Part shown: positions 1-8,792 of the stretch, piece after piece
Layout: each line of letters starts with the position of its first letter
How positions within the stretch are numbered: the stretch's first letter is position 1
Assembly: GCF_900100695.1 (NCBI RefSeq)
Contig: NZ_FNCF01000002.1
Location: forward strand, 558,001-622,000
From: Klenkia brasiliensis
Lineage (GTDB): Bacteria; Actinomycetota; Actinomycetes; Mycobacteriales; Geodermatophilaceae
Direction: 5' to 3'
Length of the DNA stretch: 64,000 bases
Translations under genes and position numbers: made by a program
Notes under the pieces: model-generated
Told to the model about the DNA's origin: nothing
Databases searched by the model: none
What the model saw: the letters and a program-made list of their open reading frames with translations, nothing else

Positions 1-902
1 ATCATGTGGAACATCGCGGCCAGGCCGCGGTTCTCCTCGCCCACCAGCCAGCCGACGGCGCCGGGGCGCCCGCCGGGGCGGTGCACGCCCTCGCCGAAGT
101 TGAGCAGGGTGTTCGTCGTCCCGCGGTAGCCCATCTTGTGGTTCAGCCCGGCCAGCACGACGTCGTTGCGCTCGCCGATCCCGTCCCCCTCGGGCAAGAA
201 CTTGGGGACGACGAACAGGCTGATGCCCTTCACGCCGGCCGGTCCACCGGGGACCTTCGCCAGCACCAGGTGGACGATGTTCTCGCTGAGCTCGTGGTCG
301 CCGCCGGAGATCCACATCTTGGTGCCGGTGAGCCGGTAGGAGCCGTCCTCCTGCCGCTCGGCGCGGGTGGTGATGTCGGCCAGGCTCGACCCGGCCTGCG
401 GCTCGCTCAGCGCCATGGTGCCGAACCAGCGGCCCTCGGCCATCGGCCGCACGTAGGTGTCGATCTGCTCCTGGCTGCCGTGCGCCAGCAGCAGGTGCGC
501 GTTGGCCATGGTGAGGAACGGGTAGGCCGAGCTGCCCACGTTGGCGGCCTGGAACCACACGGTGGCGGCCTTGCTCACCACCTGCGGCAGCTGCAGGCCG
601 CCCAGCTCCTCGGGCAGGGTGCCGGCGGTCAGGCCGGCCTCGCCGAACACCTTGAGCGCAGCGGCGACCTCGGGCACCAGCACGACCTTGCCGTCGACCA
701 CGTGCGGCTCGTGCTCGTCGGCGGCGCGGTTGTGCGGGGCGAAGTGCTCGACGGCGATCTCCGCGGCCAGGTCGATGACCGCGTCGAAGGTGCCGCGGTC
801 GTGCGCGGCGAACCGCTCGCGCTTGGTCAGCTGCTCGACCTGCAGCCACTCGTGCAGCAGGAAGTCCAGGTCGCGACGGGACATGACCAGGGACGCGCGC
901 AT
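1..902 (-). CDS. Acyl-CoA dehydrogenase (3' part beyond window)
   Basis: The reverse strand reads as the first 300 residues of an acyl-CoA dehydrogenase, an FAD flavoenzyme that makes the 2,3-double bond in acyl-CoA beta-oxidation. The protein starts MRASLVMSRRDLDF, with the long N-terminal helical region seen in larger FadE/DmdC-like members. It later has the FAD-contacting segment TMALSEPQAGSSLADI and KMWISGGDHE. The catalytic base lies in the missing C-terminal part. ATG 902 follows an AGAGG ribosome site, and an in-frame ATG at 884 is an alternative. It lies 35 bases downstream of the dehalogenase-like gene on the same strand, so the two are probably cotranscribed. Substrate cannot be told. 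Confidence 0.9.
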   Translation of the reverse strand, partial: MRASLVMSRRDLDFLLHEWLQVEQLTKRERFAAHDRGTFDAVIDLAAEIAVEHFAPHNRAADEHEPHVVDGKVVLVPEVAAALKVFGEAGLTAGTLPEELGGLQLPQVVSKAATVWFQAANVGSSAYPFLTMANAHLLLAHGSQEQIDTYVRPMAEGRWFGTMALSEPQAGSSLADITTRAERQEDGSYRLTGTKMWISGGDHELSENIVHLVLAKVPGGPAGVKGISLFVVPKFLPEGDGIGERNDVVLAGLNHKMGYRGTTNTLLNFGEGVHRPGGRPGAVGWLVGEENRGLAAMFHM

Positions 903-937
903 GGGGGACCTCTCGACGACGGTGTCTGCCCCCGAGG

Positions 938-1852
938 CTAGGCCGCCAGGAACGCCCGCAGCGCGCGCAGGGTCTGCTCGGGGGCCTCGTCGACCAGGAA
1001 GTGGCCCGCGTCTACCGCCTGCCCCTGCACCAGGTCGTCGCGCTCGGCCCGCTCGCGCCATACCGCGACGACGTCCTCGGGCCCGGTGCCGACGACGCTG
1101 CGCCCGCCCCAGAGCACCAGCAGGGGGCAGCCGACCCGGTGGCCGGCGGCGGCGTCGGCCGCGTCGTGCTCGAGGTCGACCGAGGCGCCGGCCCGGTAGT
1201 CCTCGAGCATCGCGTGCCGGGTGGCCGGGTCGGCGAAGCAGCGCTCGTACTCCGCCAGCTGCGCGGGGGAGTGGGCGTCCAGCGGCCCGCCCCAGCCGCC
1301 GAGCAGGCTGTGCAGGTAGCCGGTCGGGTCGCCGGCGATCAGGTTCTCGGGCAGCGGTGCGGGCTGCAGGTAGAGGAACCAGTGGTAGTAGGCGGTGGCC
1401 AGCCGGCGGTCGACGTGCGCGTAGACGTGCGCGGTCGGCAGCACGTCCAGGACGGCGGCGCGGGTGACGTGGTCGGGGTGGTCCAGCGCCAGCCGGTGGG
1501 TGACCCGGGCGCCGCGGTCGTGGCCCACCACGGCGTAGCGCTCGTGGCCCAGGTGCGCCATCAGCGCGGCGGCGTCGGCGGCCATGGCGCGGAAGGAGTG
1601 CGGCGCGTGGTCCTCGGCGTCGGCGGGTTTGCCCGAGTCGCCGTAGCCGCGCAGGTCGGGCACGACCAGCGTGTGGTCGCGGGCCAGGTCGGGGGCGATG
1701 CCGGCCCACAGCGCGTGGGTCTGCGGGTAGCCGTGCAGCAGGAGCAGCGGCGGACCCGCACCCCCGGTGACCGCGTGCACCCGCGTGCCGCCGTGCCGGT
1801 GCTCGACGTCGAGGTCGAGCACGTCGAAGCCGGGGAACAGTACATCACCCAT
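938..1852 (-). CDS. Haloacetate (fluoroacetate) dehalogenase-like alpha/beta hydrolase
   Basis: This 304-residue alpha/beta hydrolase resembles fluoroacetate dehalogenases, which hydrolyse the C-halogen bond of haloacetates through an aspartate nucleophile. Visible are the oxyanion turn HGYPQ (40-44) and the nucleophile elbow GHDRGAR with Asp112. Arg113 and Arg116 match the carboxylate clamp of the studied enzymes. Asp136 (AVLDVLP) fits the triad acid, His157-Trp158 and Tyr219 the halide pocket, and His284 (DAGHF) the triad base. All these positions match the characterised family as I recall it. Epoxide hydrolase activity is the main alternative. Start ATG 1852 follows AGGGTG. The next gene is an acyl-CoA dehydrogenase on the same strand. 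Confidence 0.85.
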   Translation of the reverse strand: MGDVLFPGFDVLDLDVEHRHGGTRVHAVTGGAGPPLLLLHGYPQTHALWAGIAPDLARDHTLVVPDLRGYGDSGKPADAEDHAPHSFRAMAADAAALMAHLGHERYAVVGHDRGARVTHRLALDHPDHVTRAAVLDVLPTAHVYAHVDRRLATAYYHWFLYLQPAPLPENLIAGDPTGYLHSLLGGWGGPLDAHSPAQLAEYERCFADPATRHAMLEDYRAGASVDLEHDAADAAAGHRVGCPLLVLWGGRSVVGTGPEDVVAVWRERAERDDLVQGQAVDAGHFLVDEAPEQTLRALRAFLAA

Positions 1853-1874
1853 GGGCGCACCCTGCCCGAACGCG

Positions 1875-1908
1875 ACCGCCCCCGCAGCGGCTGCGCTGCG
1901 GGGGCGGT
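1875..1908 (-). terminator. Terminator hairpin after the MFS exporter
   Basis: A perfect 15-base inverted repeat (1875-1889 and 1894-1908) with loop GCTG lies just after the stop of the MFS gene and before the dehalogenase-like gene. No T-run follows, as is usual in high-GC actinobacteria. It probably separates the two same-strand units. Confidence 0.75.
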
Positions 1909-1942
1909 GCGGTGGTGGTGCGGTGGTGCTGCGGGGTGGACG

Positions 1943-3865
1943 TCAGTCCTTGGGGCGGCCCGCCGGCAGGTGGTCGGCGGGGATGCTGTCCAGCCCGGTG
2001 GGCCGGCCGTCGTCCCCCTCGTGCCGTCCGTGGTCGGCGTCGACGTCCTCGTGCCGGCCGGCCGGCTGGTCGGTCACCACGGCGTGCCGGCCGGTGTCGG
2101 TCGTCGCCGAGGTCGGGGCGACCGAGGTGGGCGCGGCGGCCCCGGCGGCGTTCGCCGCGACGGTCGCCGGCTGCTCGGTGGGGGCGTCCGCGGTGGGCGC
2201 GCCCTCGGCGGCACCGGACTGCCGGGCCTGGACGCCGGACTGGTTGCGCAGGGCGACCTGCGGCAGCCAGAACAGGACGACGAACCCGACGACCAGCGCG
2301 GCCGCGGCGAGCAGGAACACGAAGTCGATCGACGTGGCGAACCCGTCCTTGAACGGCAGGGCCAGGGTCGGGTCCAGCCGCTGGACGAAGGAGGTGTCCG
2401 CCAGGTCGCTGCCCGCGCCCTGCAGCTGCTGGAGCTGGTCGGGGTTGGCCTGCGCGGCCTGCTGGAACGCCGCGCTGGACTGGGCGTCGGCGTAGGCGTT
2501 GCCGATGTTGGTCGGCAGCGAGCTGAACAGCACCGAGAGGAAGATCGCGGTGCCCAGGGTGCCGCCCATCTGGCGGAAGAAGGTCACCGAGGAGGTGGCC
2601 ACGCCGATCTCGCGGGGGCTGACGGCGTTCTGCACGGCCAGGATGATCGGCTGGAAGTTGAAGCCCAGGCCGACACCCATGGCGAGCATGAACGGCACCA
2701 TGACCCAGTAGTTGGTGTCCGCGCCGACGACGAAGGACAGCGAGACCAGCGCGCCGATCATCAGCACCAGGCCGATGAGCGGGAACTTCTTGTACTTGCC
2801 GGTCTTCCCGATCACGATGCCGGAGCTCATCGCGCCGGTCATGATGCCCAGCACCAGCGGGATCATCTGCAGGCCGGCCTCGGTGGCCGAGGAGCCGTGC
2901 ACGATCTGCAGGTACTGCGGCAGCAGCAGCAGGCCGCCGAACATGCCCATGCCGACCACGATCGAGCTGACCGCGCTCACCGAGAACGTGCGGTTGGTGA
3001 ACATGCGCAGCGGCAGCAGCGCGTCGTCGCGGTAGGCCCGCTCGGCAAGCACGAAGGCGACGAAGCCGACGGCACCGATGGCGTAGCAGACGACCGCGCT
3101 GGTCGAGCCCCAGCCCCAGGTGCGGCCCTGCTCGGCGACGATCAGCAGCGGCACCAGGAACGCGACCAGGGTGATGGCGCCCGGGTAGTCGATGCGCCGG
3201 CTCTGCCGGGTGTGCGGCAGGTGCAGGTTCTTGAAGACCACGGCCAGCGCCAGGATGCCCAGCGGCACGTTGACCCAGAAGATCCAGCGCCAGCCCGACA
3301 GGCCCAGGATCGACTCCTGGCCGGCGAGGGCGCCGCCGATGACCGGGCCGAGCACCGAGGAGGTGCCGAAGACGGCCATGAAGTAGCCCTGGTACTTCGA
3401 GCGCTCACGGGGCGGCACGATGTCGGCGATGATCGCCAGCGCCAGCGACATCAGGCCACCGGCGCCGATGCCCTGCACGGCCCGCCAGGCGGCGAGCTCG
3501 TACATCGAGGTCGAGATGCCGCACAGCGCGGAGCCGACCACGAAGACCGCGATCGCGAACAGGAAGAACGGACGCCGGCCGTAGATGTCGGACAGCTTCC
3601 CGTAGAGCGGGGTGGCGATCGTCGAGGTGATGAGGAAGGCCGTGGTGGCCCAGGCCTGCAGGTCGTAGCCCTGCAGGTCGTCGGCGATGGTGCGGATGGC
3701 CGTGGAGACGACCGTCTGGTCCAGCGCGGCCAGGAACATGCCCAGCAGCAGCCCGACCAGGATGGTGATGATCTGGCGGTGGGTGAAGGTGCCGTCGGCG
3801 CCGGGCGCGGAGGCCGCGGCCCGACGGTCGGCGGAGGACTCCGCGCGATCGGTGGTCTGGGTCAT
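1943..3865 (-). CDS. DHA2-family (EmrB/QacA) multidrug efflux MFS transporter
   Basis: A 640-residue, 14-helix drug:proton antiporter. Family marks are LDQTVV in the first helix (motif D1), GKLSDIYGRRPFF (motif A) after helix 2, and GPVIGGALAG (motif C) in helix 5, typical of exporters. About 100 C-terminal residues are a low-complexity Ala/Thr/Pro/His/Asp-rich tail beyond the usual core. ATG 3865 follows AAGGA and overlaps the stop of the MarR gene by four bases (ATGA), so the pair is translationally coupled. The context suggests efflux of a compound sensed by the MarR protein. The substrate is unknown. Confidence 0.93.
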   Translation of the reverse strand: MTQTTDRAESSADRRAAASAPGADGTFTHRQIITILVGLLLGMFLAALDQTVVSTAIRTIADDLQGYDLQAWATTAFLITSTIATPLYGKLSDIYGRRPFFLFAIAVFVVGSALCGISTSMYELAAWRAVQGIGAGGLMSLALAIIADIVPPRERSKYQGYFMAVFGTSSVLGPVIGGALAGQESILGLSGWRWIFWVNVPLGILALAVVFKNLHLPHTRQSRRIDYPGAITLVAFLVPLLIVAEQGRTWGWGSTSAVVCYAIGAVGFVAFVLAERAYRDDALLPLRMFTNRTFSVSAVSSIVVGMGMFGGLLLLPQYLQIVHGSSATEAGLQMIPLVLGIMTGAMSSGIVIGKTGKYKKFPLIGLVLMIGALVSLSFVVGADTNYWVMVPFMLAMGVGLGFNFQPIILAVQNAVSPREIGVATSSVTFFRQMGGTLGTAIFLSVLFSSLPTNIGNAYADAQSSAAFQQAAQANPDQLQQLQGAGSDLADTSFVQRLDPTLALPFKDGFATSIDFVFLLAAAALVVGFVVLFWLPQVALRNQSGVQARQSGAAEGAPTADAPTEQPATVAANAAGAAAPTSVAPTSATTDTGRHAVVTDQPAGRHEDVDADHGRHEGDDGRPTGLDSIPADHLPAGRPKD

Positions 3866-4440
3866 CGGTCCTTCTCGGGGGTGGGTCGGGTCCGCTGCGC
3901 GCCGGCGGCGCCAGCAGGGTTCTGGGGGGCGGGCGTGCCCTGGGCGGCGGCCGCCACCGCGGGCAGGGCGTCGGTGAGGTCGCTGACGAAGCGGTCCAGC
4001 AGGCTGCCGAAGGTGGCGAGCTCGCTGTCGGACCAGTCGGCGGTGACGGTGTGGAAGAGGGCTTCGCGCTCGCGGTGCATGGCGGCCACCACGGACTCGC
4101 CGGCCGGGGTGATCACGAGCTGGCTGGCCCGGCCGTCGCTGGCGTCGGCCACCCGGCGCACCAGGCCGTTCTCGACCAGTAGTGCGACGTGCCGGCTGAT
4201 CGTGGACGGGTCGGCGTGCACCATCTCGGCGAGCGCGCCCTGGCGCTGCGGGCCGAGACGGAGCAGCGGGAACAGCAGCACGTGGGCTGCCCGCTCGCGG
4301 GAGTCGCCGCCGGCGGTGATGGCCGTCTTGAGCGCGTGGATGACGCGCATCAGGCGCGAGATCTGGTCGGAGACCGTCGAGACGTCGCCCGGCCGGCTGC
4401 ACACCCCGTCGAGATCCGGCGCGAGGAGGGAGTCGGTCAT
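3862..4440 (-). CDS. MarR-family transcriptional regulator
   Basis: A 192-residue winged-helix protein. Residues of about 25-150 fit MarR: a dimerisation helix (SDQISRLMRVIHAL), the recognition segment ADPSTISRHVALLVENGLV, and the wing RRVADASDGRASQL with the family-typical aspartate and arginine. A disordered Ala/Pro-rich tail of about 30 residues follows. ATG 4440 is preceded by GGAGGAG. It is the first gene of the exporter operon and probably represses it through the repeated palindromes just upstream, releasing on ligand binding. Confidence 0.9.
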   Translation of the reverse strand: MTDSLLAPDLDGVCSRPGDVSTVSDQISRLMRVIHALKTAITAGGDSRERAAHVLLFPLLRLGPQRQGALAEMVHADPSTISRHVALLVENGLVRRVADASDGRASQLVITPAGESVVAAMHREREALFHTVTADWSDSELATFGSLLDRFVSDLTDALPAVAAAAQGTPAPQNPAGAAGAQRTRPTPEKDR

Positions 4441-4487
4441 GCGTGCTCCTCCCGGGTAGGGGTGACCCGCGGTCGCGGGACGGTTGG

Positions 4488-4517
4488 ACAGTACAACTCG
4501 TTGCGCGGTACATGCAA
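4488..4517 (-). promoter_or_regulatory. Predicted promoter of the MarR/exporter operon
   Basis: On the reverse strand TTGCAT (4512-4517) and TACTGT (4488-4493) are separated by 18 bases, acceptable -35 and -10 hexamers. One operator-like palindrome (4494-4503) fills the spacer, so a bound repressor would block RNA polymerase. Confidence 0.5.
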
Positions 4518-4560
4518 TCAGTTGCAGGGTGCATGTTGATGTGAGGTGGGCAACTGGTTG
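4494..4560. promoter_or_regulatory. Three CAAC/T-NN-GTTG operator-like palindromes
   Basis: Three copies of a ten-base dyad lie between the MarR gene and hrpA: CAACTCGTTG (4494-4503), CAATCAGTTG (4515-4524, one mismatch in the dyad) and CAACTGGTTG (4551-4560). Their starts are 21 and 36 bases apart. The position over the divergent promoters suggests MarR binding sites. Repression of hrpA is possible because the third copy lies close to its start. Confidence 0.6.
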
Positions 4561-4608
4561 CGCCCTGCACCGACAACCGGGTGGCGGGGAGGTGGGACCC
4601 TGGAGGGC

Positions 4609-7600
4609 GTGCCTGCCGAGACCGACGAACTGCGGTCCCGGCTGCCCGCGCTGACCCTCGACGACGAGCACCGGCTGCGCCGGCGGCTGGACCAGCTGCG
4701 CGGGGTGCGCGACCCCGCCGCCCGCGCCCGCGAGCACGAGCAGCTCGCCGCCGACGTCGCGCGGGCCGAGGCGCGCATCGCCGCCCGGGCGGCCGCCGTC
4801 CCCGCCGTGCCCTACCCCGAGCAGCTGCCGGTCAGCGGACGGCGGGACGACATCGCCGCGGCGATCCGGGACCACCAGGTCGTCGTGGTGGCCGGCGAGA
4901 CCGGGTCCGGGAAGACCACCCAGCTGCCGAAGATCCTGCTCGAGCTGGGCCGCGGCGTGCGGGGCCGGATCGGGCACACCCAGCCGCGCCGGATCGCCGC
5001 CCGCACGGTCGCCGAGCGCATCGCCGAGGAGCTGGGCTCCTCCCTCGGCGAGGTCGTCGGCTACAAGGTGCGGTTCACCGACCAGGTGAGCGACACCAGC
5101 CTGGTCAAGCTGATGACCGACGGCGTGCTGCTGGCCGAGGTGCAGCGCGACCGGTTGCTGCGCCAGTACGACACGATCGTCGTCGACGAGGCGCACGAGC
5201 GGTCGCTGAACATCGACTTCCTGCTCGGCTACCTGGCCCAGCTGCTGCCCCGCCGTCCCGACCTCAAGGTCGTCATCACCTCGGCGACCATCGACGTCGA
5301 CCGGATCGCCAAGCACTTCGGCGACGCCCCGGTGGTCGAGGTGTCCGGCCGGACCTACCCGGTCGAGGTGCGCTACCGGCCGGTCGTGGACCCCGACGAC
5401 CCGGACGCCGACCCCGACCGCGACCAGGTGACCGCCATCGTGGACGCCTGCCGCGAGTTGGTCGCCGAGGGCCCGGGCGACGTGCTGGTGTTCCTGGCCG
5501 GCGAGCGCGACATCCGCGACACCGCCGACGCGCTCGGCGACGCGGCCCTGCAGGCGGAGGTGCTGCCGCTCTACTCCCGGCTCTCGGCCGCCGACCAGCA
5601 CAAGGTCTTCCAGCCGCACACCGGCCGGCGCATCGTGCTGGCCACCAACGTCGCCGAGACGTCGCTGACGGTGCCCGGCATCCGGTACGTGGTCGACCCC
5701 GGCACGGCGCGGATCAGCCGGTACTCGGCGCGCACCAAGGTGCAGCGGCTGCCCATCGAGGACATCAGCCAGGCCTCGGCCCGGCAGCGCTCGGGCCGCT
5801 GCGGCCGCACGTCCGACGGCATCGCGATCCGGCTCTACTCCGAGGAGGACTTCGAGAGCCGGCCGGAGTTCACCGACCCGGAGATCCTGCGGACGTCGCT
5901 GGCCTCGGTGCTGCTGCAGATGGCCTCGCTCGGCCTCGGTGCCGTGGAGGACTTCCCGTTCCTCGACCCGCCGGACCGCCGTGCGGTGGCCGACGGGTAC
6001 GCGCTGCTCGACGAGCTGGGCGCGCTGGCCGACGGCCGGCTGACCGGGACCGGCCGGGCGCTGGCCGCGCTCCCGCTGGACCCGCGGCTGGCCCGGATGG
6101 TCGTGGAGGCCGACCGGCGCGGGGTGCTGGAGGAGGTGCTGGTCATCGCCGCCGGGCTCACCGTCCAGGACGTGCGCGAGCGCCCGGCCGACGCGCAGGC
6201 CGCCGCCGACCAGCTCCACGCCCGGTTCGCCGCGGAGGACTCGGACTTCCTGTCGATCCTCAACCTCTGGCGCTACCTGGTCGAGCGCCAGGCCGAGCTC
6301 TCGGGCAACCAGTTCCGCCGCACGGTCAAGCGCGAGTACCTGCACTGGCTGCGGATCCGGGAGTGGCAGGACCTGCACGGCCAGCTGCGCGGCACCGCCC
6401 GCCGGCTGGGCATGACCCTGCAGGACGGGCGGGGTGACCTCGCTGCCGAGCCCGACGAGCGGGGCGTGCACGCGGCGCTGCTGTCCGGGCTGCTCTCGCA
6501 GGTCGGGCTGCAGCAGGACCTGGGCAAGGACGCCTCGCCGGGGGACAAGCGGCGGGGGTCGCGGGAGTACCTGGGCGCCCGGGGCGCGAAGTTCGTCATC
6601 GCGCCGGGCTCGGTGCTGACCCGCAAGCCGCCCCGGTGGGTGGTCGCCGGGGAGCTGGTGGAGACCAGCCGGCTGTTCGCCCGCACCGTCGCCCGGGTGG
6701 ACCCCGAGACCATCGAGAAGCTGGCCGACCACCTGGTGAAGCGGCAGTACTCGGAGCCGCGGTGGGACGCCAAGCGCGGGTCGGTGGTGGCCACCGAGCG
6801 CGTGACGCTGTACGGCATCCCGCTGGTCGTGGGCCGCCGCGTGCAGTACGGCTCGATCGACCCGGTGCTCAGCCGCGAGCTGTTCATCCGGCACGCGCTG
6901 GTCGAGGGCGAGTGGCACACCAACCACCGGTTCTGGGCGCACAACCAGGCGGTGCTGGCCCAGGTCGCCGAGCTCGAGGAGCGGGCCCGACGCCGCGACC
7001 TGCGGGTGGACGACGAGACCGTCTTCGAGCTCTACGACGCCCGCATCGGCGCCGAGGTGGTGTCCACCCGGCACTTCGACACCTGGTGGAAGCAGGCCCG
7101 CAGGCGCGACCCGCACCTGCTGGACTTCACGCCCGAGATGGTCACCGACGCCGCCGTCGCCGAGGAGGTGCGGGCCGGGGACTTCCCCGACGAGGTGCAC
7201 CTGACCCACGGCCTGGTGCTGCCGCTGTCCTACGCCTTCGACCCCGGCGCCGAGGACGACGGCGTGACCGTCGACGTCCCGCTCGGCGTGCTGGACACCG
7301 TGGCCGCGGAGACCTCGGGGGCGTCGCTGGCCTGGACGGTGCCCGGCCAGCGGGAGGAGCTGGTGACCGCGCTGCTGCGCGGCCTGCCCAAGCAGCTGCG
7401 CCGCGGCCTGGTGCCGATCCCCGACCGGGTGCGCGAGGTGCTGCCGCACATCGACCCCACCGAGCCGTTGCTGCCGGCCCTGGAGCGCGAGATCCGCCGG
7501 GCGGTGGCGGTGCAGGTGCCGCCGGACGCGTGGGTGCCGTCGTCGGTGCCCGACCACCTGCGGGCCACCTTCCGGGTGCTCGACGACCGGGACCGGACAC

Positions 7601-8553
7601 TCGCCACCGGCAAGGACCTGGACGCGCTGCGGGCGCAGGTCGCGGGGGAGTCGCGCCGGGCCCTGGCCCGGGCGTCGGCCGACGTGTCCCGGACCGGGCT
7701 GACCTCCTGGACCCTCGGCACGCTGCCCGAGACCGTCCAGGTCGACCGGCAGGGCCACCTGGTGACGGCCTACCCGGCGCTGGTCGACGAGGGCGCCACG
7801 GTCGGCGTCCGGGTGGTGCCGACCGCGGCCGAGGCGTCGCGGCTGAGCTGGGCCGGGGCGCGCCGGCTGCTGCTGCTCACGGTGGGCTCGCCCGCGGGCA
7901 AGGTGGTCAAGTCGCTGCAGCCCCGCAGCCGGCTGGCCCTGCAGTTCAACCCGGACGGCGAGATCCCCGACCTGGTCGCCGACTGCGTGGACGCCGCCGC
8001 CGACGAGCTCATCGCCCTGCACGGCGGCCCGCCGCGGACCCAGGAGGCCTTCGACGCGCTGGTCGAGGCCTCGCGCACCCAGCTGCACACGCTCACCGCC
8101 GAGGTGGTGCGCCGGGTGGAGACCGTGCTGACCCAGGCCCGGGAGACCGCGATCGCCATCGGCGCGGCACCCGGCCGGGGCGTGCCGGCCGCGGTGGTGG
8201 CCGACCTGCGGGCGCAGATGACCGGGCTGCTGCACCGCGGCTTCGTCGCCGCGACCGGGCGCAAGCGGCTGCCCGACGTCGTCCGCTACCTCACGGGCAT
8301 GGCGGTGCGGCTGGAGAAGCTGCCGGCGAACGCCGCGCGCGACGCGCTGTGGCAGGCCCAGGTCGAGGCGGTGTGGGCGGAGTACTTCGAGGTGCGCGGC
8401 CGGGTGCCGCGGGTGGGCGGGCCGGAGGACCCGGTGACCCGGATCCGCTGGATGGTCGAGGAGCTGCGGGTCAGCCTGTTCGCCCAGTCGGTGGGCACCC
8501 CCCGCCCGGTCAGCGAGCAGCGCATCCACAAGGCGATCGACGCCCTGGGCTGA
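4609..8553 (+). CDS. hrpA: ATP-dependent RNA helicase HrpA (DEAH box)
   Basis: A 1314-residue DEAH-box helicase matching HrpA in length and order. It shows Walker A GETGSGKTT, DEAH in VVDEAHERSLN, SAT (motif III), NVAETSLTVPGI (motif V) and QRSGRCGR (motif VI). HA2/winged helix and OB-fold regions follow, then the long C-terminal DUF3418 region typical of HrpA. It is expected to unwind RNA or free stalled ribosomes. Start GTG 4609 gives VPAETDELRSR, which aligns with HrpA N-termini. An in-frame GTG at 4546 would add 21 residues and overlap the operator region. It is transcribed away from the MarR operon. Confidence 0.96.
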   Translation: MPAETDELRSRLPALTLDDEHRLRRRLDQLRGVRDPAARAREHEQLAADVARAEARIAARAAAVPAVPYPEQLPVSGRRDDIAAAIRDHQVVVVAGETGSGKTTQLPKILLELGRGVRGRIGHTQPRRIAARTVAERIAEELGSSLGEVVGYKVRFTDQVSDTSLVKLMTDGVLLAEVQRDRLLRQYDTIVVDEAHERSLNIDFLLGYLAQLLPRRPDLKVVITSATIDVDRIAKHFGDAPVVEVSGRTYPVEVRYRPVVDPDDPDADPDRDQVTAIVDACRELVAEGPGDVLVFLAGERDIRDTADALGDAALQAEVLPLYSRLSAADQHKVFQPHTGRRIVLATNVAETSLTVPGIRYVVDPGTARISRYSARTKVQRLPIEDISQASARQRSGRCGRTSDGIAIRLYSEEDFESRPEFTDPEILRTSLASVLLQMASLGLGAVEDFPFLDPPDRRAVADGYALLDELGALADGRLTGTGRALAALPLDPRLARMVVEADRRGVLEEVLVIAAGLTVQDVRERPADAQAAADQLHARFAAEDSDFLSILNLWRYLVERQAELSGNQFRRTVKREYLHWLRIREWQDLHGQLRGTARRLGMTLQDGRGDLAAEPDERGVHAALLSGLLSQVGLQQDLGKDASPGDKRRGSREYLGARGAKFVIAPGSVLTRKPPRWVVAGELVETSRLFARTVARVDPETIEKLADHLVKRQYSEPRWDAKRGSVVATERVTLYGIPLVVGRRVQYGSIDPVLSRELFIRHALVEGEWHTNHRFWAHNQAVLAQVAELEERARRRDLRVDDETVFELYDARIGAEVVSTRHFDTWWKQARRRDPHLLDFTPEMVTDAAVAEEVRAGDFPDEVHLTHGLVLPLSYAFDPGAEDDGVTVDVPLGVLDTVAAETSGASLAWTVPGQREELVTALLRGLPKQLRRGLVPIPDRVREVLPHIDPTEPLLPALEREIRRAVAVQVPPDAWVPSSVPDHLRATFRVLDDRDRTLATGKDLDALRAQVAGESRRALARASADVSRTGLTSWTLGTLPETVQVDRQGHLVTAYPALVDEGATVGVRVVPTAAEASRLSWAGARRLLLLTVGSPAGKVVKSLQPRSRLALQFNPDGEIPDLVADCVDAAADELIALHGGPPRTQEAFDALVEASRTQLHTLTAEVVRRVETVLTQARETAIAIGAAPGRGVPAAVVADLRAQMTGLLHRGFVAATGRKRLPDVVRYLTGMAVRLEKLPANAARDALWQAQVEAVWAEYFEVRGRVPRVGGPEDPVTRIRWMVEELRVSLFAQSVGTPRPVSEQRIHKAIDALG

Positions 8554-8624
8554 GGCGTCGGTTTGCGATCCGGCGGCTGCGGGGACCGGTCAGCAGGACC
8601 GTCCACCGACGAAGGGCTCCACCG

Positions 8625-8789
8625 ATGAGCAAGCACAGCGCCGAGACGCACGCCGCCGGCGAGGGCGTCAGCGACCGCGAGATGGTCGAGGCCGTCGCCG
8701 AGCAGACCGACAGCGCGTCGGTCAACGCCCAGCACGCCGGCAAGGACTGGGACGGCGACCCGTCCGAGGCCCCCGAGCCGACGGAGTGA
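8625..8789 (+). CDS. Small acidic hydrophilic protein
   Basis: A 54-residue polar, acidic protein (starts MSKHSAETHAAGEG, ends PSEAPEPTE) with no membrane segment and no domain I recognise. ATG 8625 follows GAAGGG at good spacing, and the stop leaves only three bases before the convergent transporter gene. Codon use looks coding. It lies 71 bases after hrpA and may be cotranscribed. Function unknown. Confidence 0.6.
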   Translation: MSKHSAETHAAGEGVSDREMVEAVAEQTDSASVNAQHAGKDWDGDPSEAPEPTE

Positions 8790-8792
8790 GCC

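Noticed and set aside
1001-4459. Very long + strand ORF opposite the dehalogenase, exporter and MarR genes
   Set aside because: The translation is low-complexity Gly/Arg/Val-rich text typical of antisense reading of GC-rich genes. The reverse strand holds clear conserved proteins.
3862-8529. 1555-residue reverse ORF opposite hrpA
   Set aside because: Only its last 192 residues (the MarR protein) are real. The rest mirrors HrpA codons.
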